Shown: in pieces, positions 32,491-40,965 of the stretch
Numbering within the stretch: position 1 is the first letter of the stretch
Layout of the letters: each line of letters begins with the position of its first letter
Origin: Mannheimia granulomatis
GTDB lineage: Bacteria > Pseudomonadota > Gammaproteobacteria > Enterobacterales > Pasteurellaceae
Length of the DNA: 64,000 bases
NCBI RefSeq assembly: GCF_013377255.1
Contig: NZ_CP016614.1
Span: forward strand, 1,434,501-1,498,500
Reading direction: 5' to 3'
Position numbers and translations under genes: made by a program
The notes under the pieces: generated by a model
Seen by the model: only the letters and a program-made list of their open reading frames with translations
What the model was told of the DNA's origin: nothing
Database searches by the model: none

Positions 32491-33246
32491 ATGGAAAAAT
32501 TATTCGATATTAACGAACAAGGGTTTAGTGTTCGTTGTAAATTATTTTATGAAAAAGACTTGAATGCCATTGATAATATAGTGGTTATTCTACACGGTTT
32601 CGGCTCATCAAAAGAGTTAAAATCAAACACTAAATTCGGTGAGCGTTTAACTTCAAAATATAAAGGTTATGCGGCAATTGCCTTTGATTTCCCTTGCCAC
32701 GGGGCGGACGCCCGAAAAAAATTATCGGTGGCGGAGTGTCAGGCTTATCTTCAACTTGTGATCGATTACGTACACAATACCCTCAATGTCCAAAATATCT
32801 ATGCCTACGGCACCAGTTTCGGTGGTTATTTAACGTTAAAATATATCGCTGAGAACGGCAATCCGTTTCGTAAAATCGTGTTGCGTTCGCCTGCGGTGCA
32901 AATTTACTATTCATTGATGAACAGAATGAGTGAAGAGGAGCGTCAAAAACTGGCAAAAGGTAAAGAAATTTTGTGGGGGTTTGATCGCCAAATGAAAATC
33001 AGCAAAGCATTTTTTGATGAGTTGAAAGCAGGCGATATTTTCCAAAATGATTATCTGGATGTGGCAGATAACATTCTTATTTTGCACGGTACGGAAGATG
33101 AAATGGTACCGTTAAGCGTTTCACAGCAGTTTGCAGAAAATAATGTGATCGAATTACTGCCTGTTGAAGGAGCAGATCACGCTTTTTCTAATCCGAAATT
33201 AATGGATGTCGCGATTGGTAAAATTGTAGAATTTTTAGCACCATAA
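32491..33246 (+). CDS. Alpha/beta hydrolase (serine aminopeptidase S33-like)
   Basis: A cytoplasmic 251-residue hydrolase. The ATG at 32491 gives MEKLFDINEQGFSVRCKLF; an earlier in-frame start would add a basic, low-complexity tail. Visible features are the oxyanion segment VVILHGFGSSKE, nucleophile elbow YGTSFGGYL (G-x-S-x-G), acid LHGTEDEMVPL and His in EGADHAFSNP. Substrate unknown. No strong RBS is seen, so the exact start is less sure. Its stop abuts a terminator used by the convergent gene. Confidence 0.8.
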   Translation: MEKLFDINEQGFSVRCKLFYEKDLNAIDNIVVILHGFGSSKELKSNTKFGERLTSKYKGYAAIAFDFPCHGADARKKLSVAECQAYLQLVIDYVHNTLNVQNIYAYGTSFGGYLTLKYIAENGNPFRKIVLRSPAVQIYYSLMNRMSEEERQKLAKGKEILWGFDRQMKISKAFFDELKAGDIFQNDYLDVADNILILHGTEDEMVPLSVSQQFAENNVIELLPVEGADHAFSNPKLMDVAIGKIVEFLAP

Positions 33247-33272
33247 AAAACCTCATACACGCTGGTATGAGG
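33245..33272 (-). terminator. Terminator of the YbaK-like gene
   Basis: On the minus strand CCTCATAC pairs with GTATGAGG (6-base loop), followed by TTTTTT. It begins 7 bases after the stop at 33280 and overlaps the end of the convergent hydrolase gene. Confidence 0.8.
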
Positions 33273-33279
33273 GATTCAT

Positions 33280-33768
33280 TTAAGATTTCGCAAATTTCAC
33301 TAATGTGGGATTAACAATGCTTTTATAGTCTTCGGTACTCAAGATAATCGAACGTTCCAAAGTGCCGCCATTAAAAGCAAGCTCATCATAACGCTCCAGT
33401 AAACTAGGATCGGCAACTAACATTAAGTCTGCATGAAAACTAAAAGGCGGAATAGCGCCAAATACACAGTCTGTCAATTCTGCTACCTCTGCCGGGCTTG
33501 CCAATGAAGCTCTAAGCCCGCCAAGATGTTCAGCCACTTTGCTTAAATCTGCTTGGTAATCTGCCGGTAATATAGCAAGTACAGCTTGTTTTACACCATT
33601 ACCTTTCACTTTACAAACTAACGCTTTTGCACCTTGCCCAAGTTCAGTTCCTCGAATTTTTGCCACTTCTTCCGACTTACCGGCAGAAGAATGCTCAACC
33701 ACTCGGTAACGAGCTTGGTGTGAATCTAATAATGCAGATAGGGTTTGAAACGTTTTTTCTGACATCAC
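33280..33768 (-). CDS. YbaK/EbsC aminoacyl-tRNA editing domain protein
   Basis: A 162-residue free-standing editing-domain protein of the YbaK/ProX/YeaK group, which hydrolyse mischarged tRNAs. Visible motifs are the conserved Lys region GAKALVCKVKGNG, LPADYQADLSKVAEHL, the GAIPPFSF loop and a terminal FNGGTLERSIILSTEDY. The sequence looks nearer the YeaK-like subgroup than YbaK proper, so substrate specificity is not assigned. MM at the start leaves a one-codon uncertainty. Confidence 0.8.
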   Translation of the reverse strand: MMSEKTFQTLSALLDSHQARYRVVEHSSAGKSEEVAKIRGTELGQGAKALVCKVKGNGVKQAVLAILPADYQADLSKVAEHLGGLRASLASPAEVAELTDCVFGAIPPFSFHADLMLVADPSLLERYDELAFNGGTLERSIILSTEDYKSIVNPTLVKFAKS

Positions 33769-33839
33769 TTATCCTTTCTCAATAAAAATAACTCCAAGCG
33801 GTCATTTTTTATGAAAATTTTACACTTTTTCTCACAAAA

Positions 33840-34385
33840 TTACCGTCCAAACATTTTTTCCGGATTTTCCGGCTGCTCTACTAAAATAAGAATGGCGGCA
33901 TCTCCGCCCCACTCTTTCGGAGCTTGGTGTAAGGCAATAATTTTCGGATGCTGCACTAACCAGCGAGGAATTTGATCTTTTAGCGTACGCGTACCAAAGC
34001 CGGTCATAATACTGGCACAATAAACTTTCTCTCTCTCACAAGCCAAAATCAAAGCAGCTAATTCTTTCTTCGCTTTTTCTCGGCTCAAACCGTGTAAATC
34101 TAAAAACAGTTCCGGTTGGAAATCACCACGGCGAAGCTGTTTAAGGATATAAGGATCTATATCTTCACGCAGATATTTGACCTTCTCATTTTCCTCTTTT
34201 AACAGTGGTTCATATTCATCAGAAAAATAAAATTCAGTATCGGCTTTTTCTTTCAGCTCTCTTAACTCATTTAATTTTTTGCGGGGCTCACTTTTCGGCA
34301 CAAAGGTATCTTGTTTGATTTTTTTCGTGCCTTTTGCTGCCTCTCTAAATAAGGCAAATTCATCATCTAGCATTTTATTAGTCAT
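33840..34385 (-). CDS. smrB: Smr-domain ribosome rescue endonuclease SmrB
   Basis: SmrB (YfcN) cuts mRNA at collided ribosomes. The ATG at 34385 is chosen because AAAAGGACA lies just upstream; a start seven codons earlier has no RBS. In 181 residues, the N-terminal ribosome-binding helix (DEFALFREAAKGTKKIKQDT) precedes the Smr domain with DLHGLSREKAKKEL, MTGFGTRTLKDQIPRWL and APKEWGGDAAILILVE. It is divergent from prmB, the gene pairing seen in E. coli. Confidence 0.92.
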   Translation of the reverse strand: MTNKMLDDEFALFREAAKGTKKIKQDTFVPKSEPRKKLNELRELKEKADTEFYFSDEYEPLLKEENEKVKYLREDIDPYILKQLRRGDFQPELFLDLHGLSREKAKKELAALILACEREKVYCASIMTGFGTRTLKDQIPRWLVQHPKIIALHQAPKEWGGDAAILILVEQPENPEKMFGR

Positions 34386-34491
34386 AATCTTGTCCTTTTC
34401 ATTCACTTTTACATTCTAACATAAAGCGAAATATGGTATAAAACAGCAATTTCACAAATCCCAAAATCTAACCAAAGATAAGGCAACAAAA

Positions 34492-35436
34492 ATGTTTAAA
34501 TACAATACCGAACTTCTTGATGAAATTTCTTCTCTACCGGTAGCTGATGATCTAGCTACTATTCAAGATATGATGCGTTGGATCTATAGCTATTTTAACG
34601 CTTCCGATCTCTATTATGGACACGGTTACGATAACGCTTGGGATGAAGCTCAACAGCTTGTGCTTGCTGCTGTTCATTTGCCTATTGATGTGCCTGAAGC
34701 ACTCTACTCCTCTCGCTTAACCCAAGTAGAAAAAGAACGCATAATTAACTTAGTATTTGAACGTTTAGGATCTCGCAAACCGGTTGCTTATTTAACCAAC
34801 TCTGCCTGGTTCTGTGGTGCTGAATATTATGTGGATGAGCGTGTGATTGCGCCACGTTCACCAATTGGTGAACTGATTAAAAAAGGCTTTAAAGGCATTA
34901 TTAAAAATGAACCGCACCGTATTTTAGATATGTGTACCGGTAGCGGCTGTATTGCGATTGCCTGTGCAGAGCGATTTCCTGAGGCAGAGGTTGATGCAGT
35001 AGATTTATCCCTTGATGCCTTAGATGTTGCTCAAATTAATATTGAACGTCACCAAGTTTCACACCGAGTATTTCCAATTAGCTCTGATTTATTTAATGAT
35101 ATTCCGCAAGATAAATACGATCTCATTGTTACCAACCCACCTTATGTGGATGCTGAAGATTTAGGCGATATGCCTCAAGAATTTCACCATGAGCCGGAAT
35201 TGGCATTAGGTTCCGGGGCAGATGGTTTGGATATAACCAAACGAATTCTTGCCGAAGCAGCTGATTATCTAAACGATAACGGTCTGCTTGTGTGTGAAGT
35301 AGGTAACAGTATGGTGCATTTAATCGAACAATTTCCAACTGTGCCGTTTAATTGGCTTGAATTTGAACATGGTGGATTAGGGGTGTTTAGTTTAACTAAA
35401 GAAGAGTTAATAAAACATCGACATTTATTTGCTTAA
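34492..35436 (+). CDS. prmB: Ribosomal protein L3 N5-glutamine methyltransferase
   Basis: SAM-dependent methyltransferase that modifies a glutamine of ribosomal protein L3. The 314 residues have the PrmB N-terminal helical domain (IQDMMRWIYSYFNASDLYYGHG), the SAM site DMCTGSGCIAIACAERFP, and the glutamine-binding motif NPPYVD, which separates N5-Gln methyltransferases from others. Divergent from smrB with 106 bases between. Confidence 0.95.
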   Translation: MFKYNTELLDEISSLPVADDLATIQDMMRWIYSYFNASDLYYGHGYDNAWDEAQQLVLAAVHLPIDVPEALYSSRLTQVEKERIINLVFERLGSRKPVAYLTNSAWFCGAEYYVDERVIAPRSPIGELIKKGFKGIIKNEPHRILDMCTGSGCIAIACAERFPEAEVDAVDLSLDALDVAQINIERHQVSHRVFPISSDLFNDIPQDKYDLIVTNPPYVDAEDLGDMPQEFHHEPELALGSGADGLDITKRILAEAADYLNDNGLLVCEVGNSMVHLIEQFPTVPFNWLEFEHGGLGVFSLTKEELIKHRHLFA

Positions 35437-35447
35437 TAAGCTCATTT

Positions 35448-35534
35448 GTAGAGATGTGCCGAGTGCATCCGCAAGCGGTCAAAATTAGATTATTTTTTGC
35501 AAATAAAATTGGGACGCACATGGTGCGTCCTTAC
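35448..35534. repeat. Nested inverted-repeat element between prmB and murQ
   Basis: A 23-base left arm (35448-35470) and a 23-base right arm (35512-35534) are imperfect inverses. The right arm is itself a palindrome, GGACGCAC-AT-GGTGCGTCC. One uptake signal (GCAAGCGGTC) lies between the arms. Architecture resembles the carA-carB element, including the outer GTA/TAC and the internally palindromic arm. Confidence 0.6.
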
Positions 35535-35536
35535 AA

Positions 35537-36451
35537 TCAAACGGCGAGTGCTTTTTGCAACCTTCCTTGATTTTGTGCTAATAAACTTTCGGCCTCTTGC
35601 TTATCTAAATTACCTAAAATCATCATAATTGCTAATTTAGCGTTATTTTCTGCTACTTGTAACGTAAATTCAGCCTGCTCAGGTTGGCAATCTGTAGCTT
35701 GCATCACAATACGAATTGCTCGAGCTTTCAGTTTTTCGTTAGTAGCCTGCACATCCACCATCAAATTTTGGTAGCATTTGCCGATTAAAATCATCGAAGT
35801 TGTCGTCAACATATTCAGCACTAATTTTTGTGCCGTACCCGATTTCATTCGGCTGGAACCTGTCAGCACTTCTGCTCCTACAACAGTATCGATTGCAATA
35901 TCAGCCATTTGCGCCATTACAGAATCAGGGTTACTGGCGATCGAAACGGTAGTCGCCCCAAGACTATTGGCATACTCTATCGCCCCAAGGACATAAGGCG
36001 TTCGCCCACTTGCTGCAATACCGACTAATACATCTTTTTCACAAAAATTGACCGCTTGTAAATCTATTTTCCCCTGCTCACGGTTATCTTCTGCCCCTTC
36101 AACCGGGAAGCGTAAAGCTCTCTCGCCACCGGCAATTAACCCCACCACCATTTCAGGTTTTACGCCATAAGTGGGCGGACATTCTGAAGCATCTAACACA
36201 CCTAGGCGACCGCTTGTCCCTGCCCCGATATAAATCAATCGCCCATCTTGCTGAAATGCTGCTACAATTTTTTCTACTGCCAAGGCAATTTGCGGTAAAC
36301 ATTTTTCCACTGCAAGCGGCACTTGCTTATCTTCATTATTGATAACCTGCAGAATCTCTAATGCTGAAAGCTCATCAATTTTCATTGAATTCGGGTTACG
36401 CTGCTCGGTAATCATCTGCCCTAGGGCGTTCAGTAAATTTTTTTCGCTCAT
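35537..36451 (-). CDS. murQ: N-acetylmuramic acid 6-phosphate etherase
   Basis: Cleaves the lactyl ether of MurNAc-6-P to give GlcNAc-6-P in peptidoglycan recycling. The ATG at 36451 yields 304 residues beginning MSEKNLLNALGQ; an ATG right after the anmK stop would add eight basic residues and lacks an RBS. SIS-domain signatures IYIGAGTSGRLGVLDASE and LVGIAASGRTPYVLGA are clear, followed by TGSSRMKSGTAQKLVLNM. It sits downstream of anmK, which makes its substrate. Confidence 0.95.
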   Translation of the reverse strand: MSEKNLLNALGQMITEQRNPNSMKIDELSALEILQVINNEDKQVPLAVEKCLPQIALAVEKIVAAFQQDGRLIYIGAGTSGRLGVLDASECPPTYGVKPEMVVGLIAGGERALRFPVEGAEDNREQGKIDLQAVNFCEKDVLVGIAASGRTPYVLGAIEYANSLGATTVSIASNPDSVMAQMADIAIDTVVGAEVLTGSSRMKSGTAQKLVLNMLTTTSMILIGKCYQNLMVDVQATNEKLKARAIRIVMQATDCQPEQAEFTLQVAENNAKLAIMMILGNLDKQEAESLLAQNQGRLQKALAV

Positions 36452-36475
36452 TTTAGCTTTTACTCTCTTTTGCAT

Positions 36476-37588
36476 TTATTCGGCAGGATAAATCACGCCT
36501 AAGCTAACCGCCTGTTTTGCCCCTGTCACGCTTGGCATATTACTAGGCAAATTGTGTATACGTTGATAAGCAAGCCAAGCAAATGCAGCTGCTTCTACAT
36601 AATCAATATCTAAGTCGTAGTCATTTGTTATTGTCACGTTCCAGTTTGGTAGTAAGGCGGATAAACGTGCCATTAATAACGGGTTTCTCGCTCCGCCCCC
36701 ACAGACTAACAGCAAGCAAGGCAGTGTATTTTCTAATCGAACTAATTCATTAGCAATGCTTTGTGCGGTAAATTCAGCTAAGGTGCGTTGCACATCTTCG
36801 GGCTTACAAGCGGTAAAATTTTGTAATTTTTTTGCAAGCCAGCTTAAATTAAACAGCTCTCGCCCGGTGCTTTTCGGCGGTGCTTTGGCAAAAAACGGCT
36901 CATTTAGTAATTCCGCAAGCAGAGCTTCATCCACCTCGCCACTCATCGCCCATTCACCGTTTTTATCGTACCTTTTGCCTTGATGTTTTTCTATCCAACT
37001 ATCCATCAGCGTATTACCTGCCCCCACATCATAACCAATGGTGGGTTGATGAGGGTTTAACACCGAAATATTGCTGATGCCCCCAATGTTCAGCACCACC
37101 GTTAAACGGTTTGAGGAACCGAAAATTGCTTGGTGAAATGCCGGCACAAGTGGTGCCCCTTGCCCACCAAACGCCATATCTTTTCGGCGAAAATCGGCAA
37201 TAGTAGTAATGCCCGTTTGAGCGGCAACTAGATTCATATTGCCAATTTGGGTAGTAAATGGGTAATCAGAATTTGGCGAATGCCAGACTGTTTGCCCATG
37301 GCAGCCAATGGCAGTAATATCTTCTGCTTTAAGTTGATTTTTTGCTAAAAAAGCATTAATGCTTTCGGCATAAAGCAAGCCCAAACGGTGGTCAATTTCA
37401 CCGAATTTTTGCAACGTGGTTTCGCCTCTTTTCAGCAACGCAGAAATATCTGAACGTAAATCTTCCGGCATTGGGATGAAATCACAAGCGGCCATTTTGG
37501 GGGGATTTTTTGCAAAATCCATTAAGGCAATATCCACGCCATCAAGGCTGGTGCCGGACATTACGCCGATGTAATAGTCTTTCATCAT
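36476..37588 (-). CDS. anmK: Anhydro-N-acetylmuramic acid kinase
   Basis: Opens and phosphorylates 1,6-anhydro-MurNAc released from the wall to give MurNAc-6-P for MurQ. The 370 residues start with the phosphate motif GVMSGTSLDGVDIALMD, then GCHGQTVWHSP, NIGGISNISV and a C-terminal GGGARNPLLMARL. The ASKHA fold and length are as expected. anmK-murQ is an operon with a 24-base gap to the chosen murQ start. Confidence 0.95.
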   Translation of the reverse strand: MMKDYYIGVMSGTSLDGVDIALMDFAKNPPKMAACDFIPMPEDLRSDISALLKRGETTLQKFGEIDHRLGLLYAESINAFLAKNQLKAEDITAIGCHGQTVWHSPNSDYPFTTQIGNMNLVAAQTGITTIADFRRKDMAFGGQGAPLVPAFHQAIFGSSNRLTVVLNIGGISNISVLNPHQPTIGYDVGAGNTLMDSWIEKHQGKRYDKNGEWAMSGEVDEALLAELLNEPFFAKAPPKSTGRELFNLSWLAKKLQNFTACKPEDVQRTLAEFTAQSIANELVRLENTLPCLLLVCGGGARNPLLMARLSALLPNWNVTITNDYDLDIDYVEAAAFAWLAYQRIHNLPSNMPSVTGAKQAVSLGVIYPAE

Positions 37589-37630
37589 TCTCTAATTGTT
37601 GCTCCCTTGTCCCGTCTGAGCTGCCTGAGC

Positions 37631-37785
37631 GACTTTGAATTTGTAGAAAAAATTTAGTGTCTGAGCTTGCAAAGCAAGCGAGTTTTAAATTTTTTCGTCA
37701 AGCAAATTCAAACAAAGCGAAGAAAGCAGCGAAGTTCGGGTCGCCTTTCTTTGGTTACTTTCTTTGGCGAAGCAAAGAAAGTAAC
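37631..37785. repeat. Structured intergenic element with two hairpins
   Basis: The 204-base gap between queF and anmK holds a long interrupted hairpin and a clean one. In the first, TTTGAATTTG (37634-37643) pairs with CAAATTCAAA (37703-37712), AAAAAATTTA (37647-37656) with TAAATTTTTT (37686-37695) and GCTTGC with GCAAGC at the tip. The second has GTTACTTTCTTTG (37754-37766) and CAAAGAAAGTAAC (37773-37785) around GCGAAG. No coding frame is seen. I recall similar CTTTCTTTGGTTACTTTC-type sequences as interspersed repeats in related bacteria. Confidence 0.6.
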
Positions 37786-37792
37786 AAATGAT

Positions 37793-38632
37793 TTACTGCC
37801 TTGCCATTCGTAAATTTTCCGGCACACTTTCAAAATTGGAACGAAACGGATTAATATCCAAACCACCCCGTCTTGTGTAGCGTGCGTAAACAGTCAGTTT
37901 TTCCGGTTTGGCGAACTGCATTAAATCACAGAAAATCCGCTCCACACACTGCTCGTGGAATTCATTGTGCTCACGGAAAGAAACCAGATAGCGCAATAGT
38001 TTTTCACGATCTAATTTTTTACCTTGGTAGCAAATTTGTACGCTGCCCCAGTCAGGTTGAGAAGTAATTAAGCAGTTTGATTTCAGCAAATGGCTGACTA
38101 ACGTTTCTTCCACCGCTTCACCGCTTGCCACATTTTCCAAATAATCGGTAGAAAAGGCATAGCTATCAATTTGAATATCCTGCTCGTCAATGCATTCGCC
38201 TTCAAAATCTACAATCGGCTGCTGAGTGTAGTGGCCTAATTTGTAAATTTTTACTGAAACTTGACCGCTTGCACAATGAGCAAGATCAGCTTGGATAGTC
38301 TTTTCTACAGCTTCTATTGAATCAAATTTTGATTGATTAAAACTATTTAAGTAGAGCTTAAAGCTTTTCGATTCAATTAAGTTTTCACTTTGGAAATCAA
38401 TCGCTACATCAGCAATCGCCACCTGTGGTAAACCGTTTCGGTTCAACCAAGAAAGTTCGTAGCAAGTCCAAATATCAGCACCTTGATTAAAGGGCTGAGT
38501 TTCAGTAATACCTAAACCGTCACGATTGAGTTTGCGAGGGACTGTTTGTAGTAAAGTTGGATCATATTCGCTTTTATATTCTGTTTTTTGCCCTAGTTTT
38601 AAGGCATCAAGAGATTTGTCGTTGTAGTTCAT
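37793..38632 (-). CDS. queF: NADPH-dependent 7-cyano-7-deazaguanine reductase
   Basis: Reduces preQ0 to preQ1 in queuosine tRNA modification. The 279-residue length is that of the long, YqcD-type unimodular form. Landmarks are the catalytic Cys and Asp in KSNCLITSQPDWGS, the NADPH-side motif ESKSFKLYLNSFNQ, and FREHNEFHEQCVERI near the C-terminus. The start at 38632 has AAGGAAAT upstream. Separated from anmK by the structured element. Confidence 0.95.
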   Translation of the reverse strand: MNYNDKSLDALKLGQKTEYKSEYDPTLLQTVPRKLNRDGLGITETQPFNQGADIWTCYELSWLNRNGLPQVAIADVAIDFQSENLIESKSFKLYLNSFNQSKFDSIEAVEKTIQADLAHCASGQVSVKIYKLGHYTQQPIVDFEGECIDEQDIQIDSYAFSTDYLENVASGEAVEETLVSHLLKSNCLITSQPDWGSVQICYQGKKLDREKLLRYLVSFREHNEFHEQCVERIFCDLMQFAKPEKLTVYARYTRRGGLDINPFRSNFESVPENLRMARQ

Positions 38633-38685
38633 TTATTTCCTTACTCCTCCTTTTGTGGGAGGATTAATTTATCTCACAATAAAAA

Positions 38686-39234
38686 TTACTTAATATATCT
38701 GATTATATCTACCAAACTGTCTAGCACTAAATCCGCTTTGGCTTCACCTTCTGGGGTTATTGCTTTACCGGTACGTACTAACACTTTTGTTTTCACGCCT
38801 GCGTTTTCAGCAGCAAGCATATCTTCTAATTTATCGCCTACCATATAAGATTGTGCAGGCTCAATGTTTAAATCTTTGATCGCCTGCAAAAACATGCCTG
38901 CTTTTGGCTTGCGGCAATCACAATCTTCTCGGTATTCACCTTTGCCCTCAGGGTGATGCGGGCAGTAATAGATGCCGTCTAGCACCACGCCGTAATCTTC
39001 ATCCAGCGACCAGTCCATCCATTCGGTTAATTGCATAAATTGATCTTCGCTAAAATAGCCACGTGCAATCCCTGATTGGTTAGTGACCAGCACCAGCAAA
39101 TAGCCTTTATCTTGCAGCTGTTTGAGCGTTTTGCCGACACCTTCGATAAATTGAAAATCATCAATTTTATGCACATAGCCGTGATCGATATTCAGTGTGC
39201 CGTCACGGTCTAAAAAAATCGCTTTTTTACCCAT
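38686..39234 (-). CDS. gmhB: D-glycero-beta-D-manno-heptose-1,7-bisphosphate 7-phosphatase
   Basis: HAD phosphatase of ADP-heptose synthesis for the LPS inner core; it acts between the HldE kinase and adenylyltransferase steps. The 182 residues show DRDGTLN (nucleophile and acid Asp), VTNQSGIARG, a zinc loop CPHHPEGKGEYREDCDCRKPK and MVGDKLEDMLAAENAG. Its start overlaps the bcp stop by one to three bases. hldE is at the end of this window. Confidence 0.94.
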   Translation of the reverse strand: MGKKAIFLDRDGTLNIDHGYVHKIDDFQFIEGVGKTLKQLQDKGYLLVLVTNQSGIARGYFSEDQFMQLTEWMDWSLDEDYGVVLDGIYYCPHHPEGKGEYREDCDCRKPKAGMFLQAIKDLNIEPAQSYMVGDKLEDMLAAENAGVKTKVLVRTGKAITPEGEAKADLVLDSLVDIIRYIK

Positions 39235-39701
39235 TATTGACCTCGCACATAATCTACGATCATTTGGTGATGCTCGCCGGTTTTGAATTTATCGAAAACT
39301 TGCTCAATCACGCCTTGCTCATTGACTAAAAAGCTAATGCGGTGAATACCATCATAAGTTTTACCTAAGAATTTTTTCTCACCCCACACGCCAAAGGCTT
39401 CAGCAATTTTGTGTTCAGGATCAGATAATAAAGTAAAATTCAGTTCCTTTTTCTCAACAAATTGAGCCAATTTTTTCGGTAAATCCGGGCTAATACCAAG
39501 CACCACTACATTCAATTCATCTAGCTCTGATTTACTATCACGCAAGCCGCACGCTTGTGTGGTGCAGCCGGGTGTAAGAGCTTTCGGGTAGAAATAAACC
39601 AACACTTTTTTGCCTCGAAATTGGTTTAAGGAAATGCTATTTTCGTTTTGATCGAGCAATGTAAATTCAGGAGCTTTATCGCCTGTTTGTAATCTGTTCA
39701 T
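39234..39701 (-). CDS. bcp: Thioredoxin-dependent thiol peroxidase (Bcp/PrxQ)
   Basis: Peroxiredoxin that reduces H2O2 and organic peroxides. The 155 residues contain VYFYPKALTPGCTTQACGLRD with the peroxidatic Cys and the resolving Cys five residues later, typical of the PrxQ type, then a GVWGEKKFLGKTYDGIHRISFLV core. Overlaps gmhB. A possible TATAAT lies in the loop of the hairpin just upstream (39724-39753). Confidence 0.94.
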   Translation of the reverse strand: MNRLQTGDKAPEFTLLDQNENSISLNQFRGKKVLVYFYPKALTPGCTTQACGLRDSKSELDELNVVVLGISPDLPKKLAQFVEKKELNFTLLSDPEHKIAEAFGVWGEKKFLGKTYDGIHRISFLVNEQGVIEQVFDKFKTGEHHQMIVDYVRGQ

Positions 39702-39723
39702 TTGTAAAAAATTCCTAAAAAAA

Positions 39724-39753
39724 GACCGCTTGCATTATACACGGCAAGCGGTC
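39724..39753 (-). terminator. Uptake-signal hairpin terminator after the RhuM-like gene
   Basis: GACCGCTTGC (39724-39733) and GCAAGCGGTC (39744-39753) form a 10-bp stem; on the minus strand a TCTTTTTTT run follows. The loop carries TATAAT on the minus strand, which could act as a -10 for bcp. Confidence 0.75.
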
Positions 39754-39792
39754 AGACTTGGCAAAAAATTTGCACCTTATAGCCGTTTTCTC

Positions 39793-40824
39793 TTATAACT
39801 TCGGGCAATACTGATTTTCAGTGAGTAAGGCTTCCTTTAATACTTTGTCAAAATCACTTTCAAACAGTCTATCTTGCACTATCCGATATTTTTCAAATTC
39901 ACTTTCAGCGTGTAATTTGGCTGACTCAAGACTGATTTTTCCTTTATTTGCCAAAAGTGGCAAATCATCAGCATTCAAGAAAATATCCAATCGTTTCGCC
40001 CAATCTTCCATTGTCATTGGAATTTTACGTCTCGCTCGTCTTTCGGCTAAATCTAAAAAGGCATTCACAATCAGTCCTAATTCTTTGAGCTCTTCCGCAG
40101 TTAAATAATTTTTTGCAACCGCCACATCACTTTTTAAGATCTTGCCATCGGGTGATTTTGCCCAATTAGTCAGCCCCATATTCGGTTTTTCACTATCTGC
40201 TCGTTCATAAATCAATTCAGCGGCAGTATGTTGGTGAATCGCAAAATGTAATTTATTTTGTACTGTTGCAAAAAATTGCTTAGTCGTTGGTGTATCTTTG
40301 TTGTAATCCACAGCAGTGGCGTAAATATCAGTAATTTTTTGGTAAAAACGCCGCTCTGATAAACGAATTTCCCTAATCTCAGCCAGTAACTGTTCAAAAT
40401 AGTCTTCGTTTAGAAAAGTACCGTTTTCCATTCTTTGGCGATCAATCACATAACCTTTTTGAGCAAAATCCCGCAGAATTTTCGTTGCCCATTGGCGAAA
40501 TTGAGTTGCCCGAATAGAGTTCACTCGATAGCCGACTGAAATCACCGCATCAAGATTGTAATGTTTGGTCTTGTAGTTTTTGCCATCTGCGGCAGTTACC
40601 GAGAAATCCTCGGTAACTGAATTAACATCAAGCTCACCACTATTAAAAATATTTTTCAAATGTAGAGAAACATTGTCAGTTGAACAGTCAAAAAGCTGTG
40701 CAATCAACTTTTGCGTGAGCCAAATTTCATTATTTTCATAGCGAACGGTGATATTTTCTTCGCTATTTTGTTGAGTAAAAATCAAAAATTCAGCGGTGCT
40801 ATTGCGGATTTGTTTGCTGGTCAT
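39793..40824 (-). CDS. RhuM-family protein
   Basis: A 343-residue cytoplasmic protein. The N-terminal region (about 25-125: VRYENNEIWLTQKLIAQLFDCS, then KHYNLDAVISVGYRVNSIRA and FRQWATKILRDF) is the RhuM/virulence-protein signature, also related to KilA-N/Bro-type phage domains. The C-terminal half has a helical domain around AIHQHTAAELIYERAD that includes a H-x3-A-E-x2-Y-R-A pattern. The family occurs on Salmonella SPI-3 and in many defence and mobile contexts; its biochemistry is not established. It is a single gene here, flanked by terminators made of uptake signals. Inference only: accessory or defence-linked. Confidence 0.82.
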   Translation of the reverse strand: MTSKQIRNSTAEFLIFTQQNSEENITVRYENNEIWLTQKLIAQLFDCSTDNVSLHLKNIFNSGELDVNSVTEDFSVTAADGKNYKTKHYNLDAVISVGYRVNSIRATQFRQWATKILRDFAQKGYVIDRQRMENGTFLNEDYFEQLLAEIREIRLSERRFYQKITDIYATAVDYNKDTPTTKQFFATVQNKLHFAIHQHTAAELIYERADSEKPNMGLTNWAKSPDGKILKSDVAVAKNYLTAEELKELGLIVNAFLDLAERRARRKIPMTMEDWAKRLDIFLNADDLPLLANKGKISLESAKLHAESEFEKYRIVQDRLFESDFDKVLKEALLTENQYCPKL

Positions 40825-40908
40825 AAACTCTCCTTATTCGTGAGAGGTATCCTACTGAATACTGTTTTTTTGTCTAGTAAAAAATCAGATTTTTTCGAGC
40901 GAGATCAC

Positions 40909-40939
40909 AAAAAATCGCTTGTCATTTTCATGACAAGCG
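40909..40939 (-). terminator. hemW terminator built from uptake signals
   Basis: CGCTTGTCAT (40916-40925) and ATGACAAGCG (40930-40939) form a 10-bp stem with a 4-base loop; on the minus strand ATTTTTT follows. It lies 27 bases after the hemW stop. Confidence 0.8.
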
Positions 40940-40965
40940 GTTGAATTTTGCTATTTTCTTGCAAA

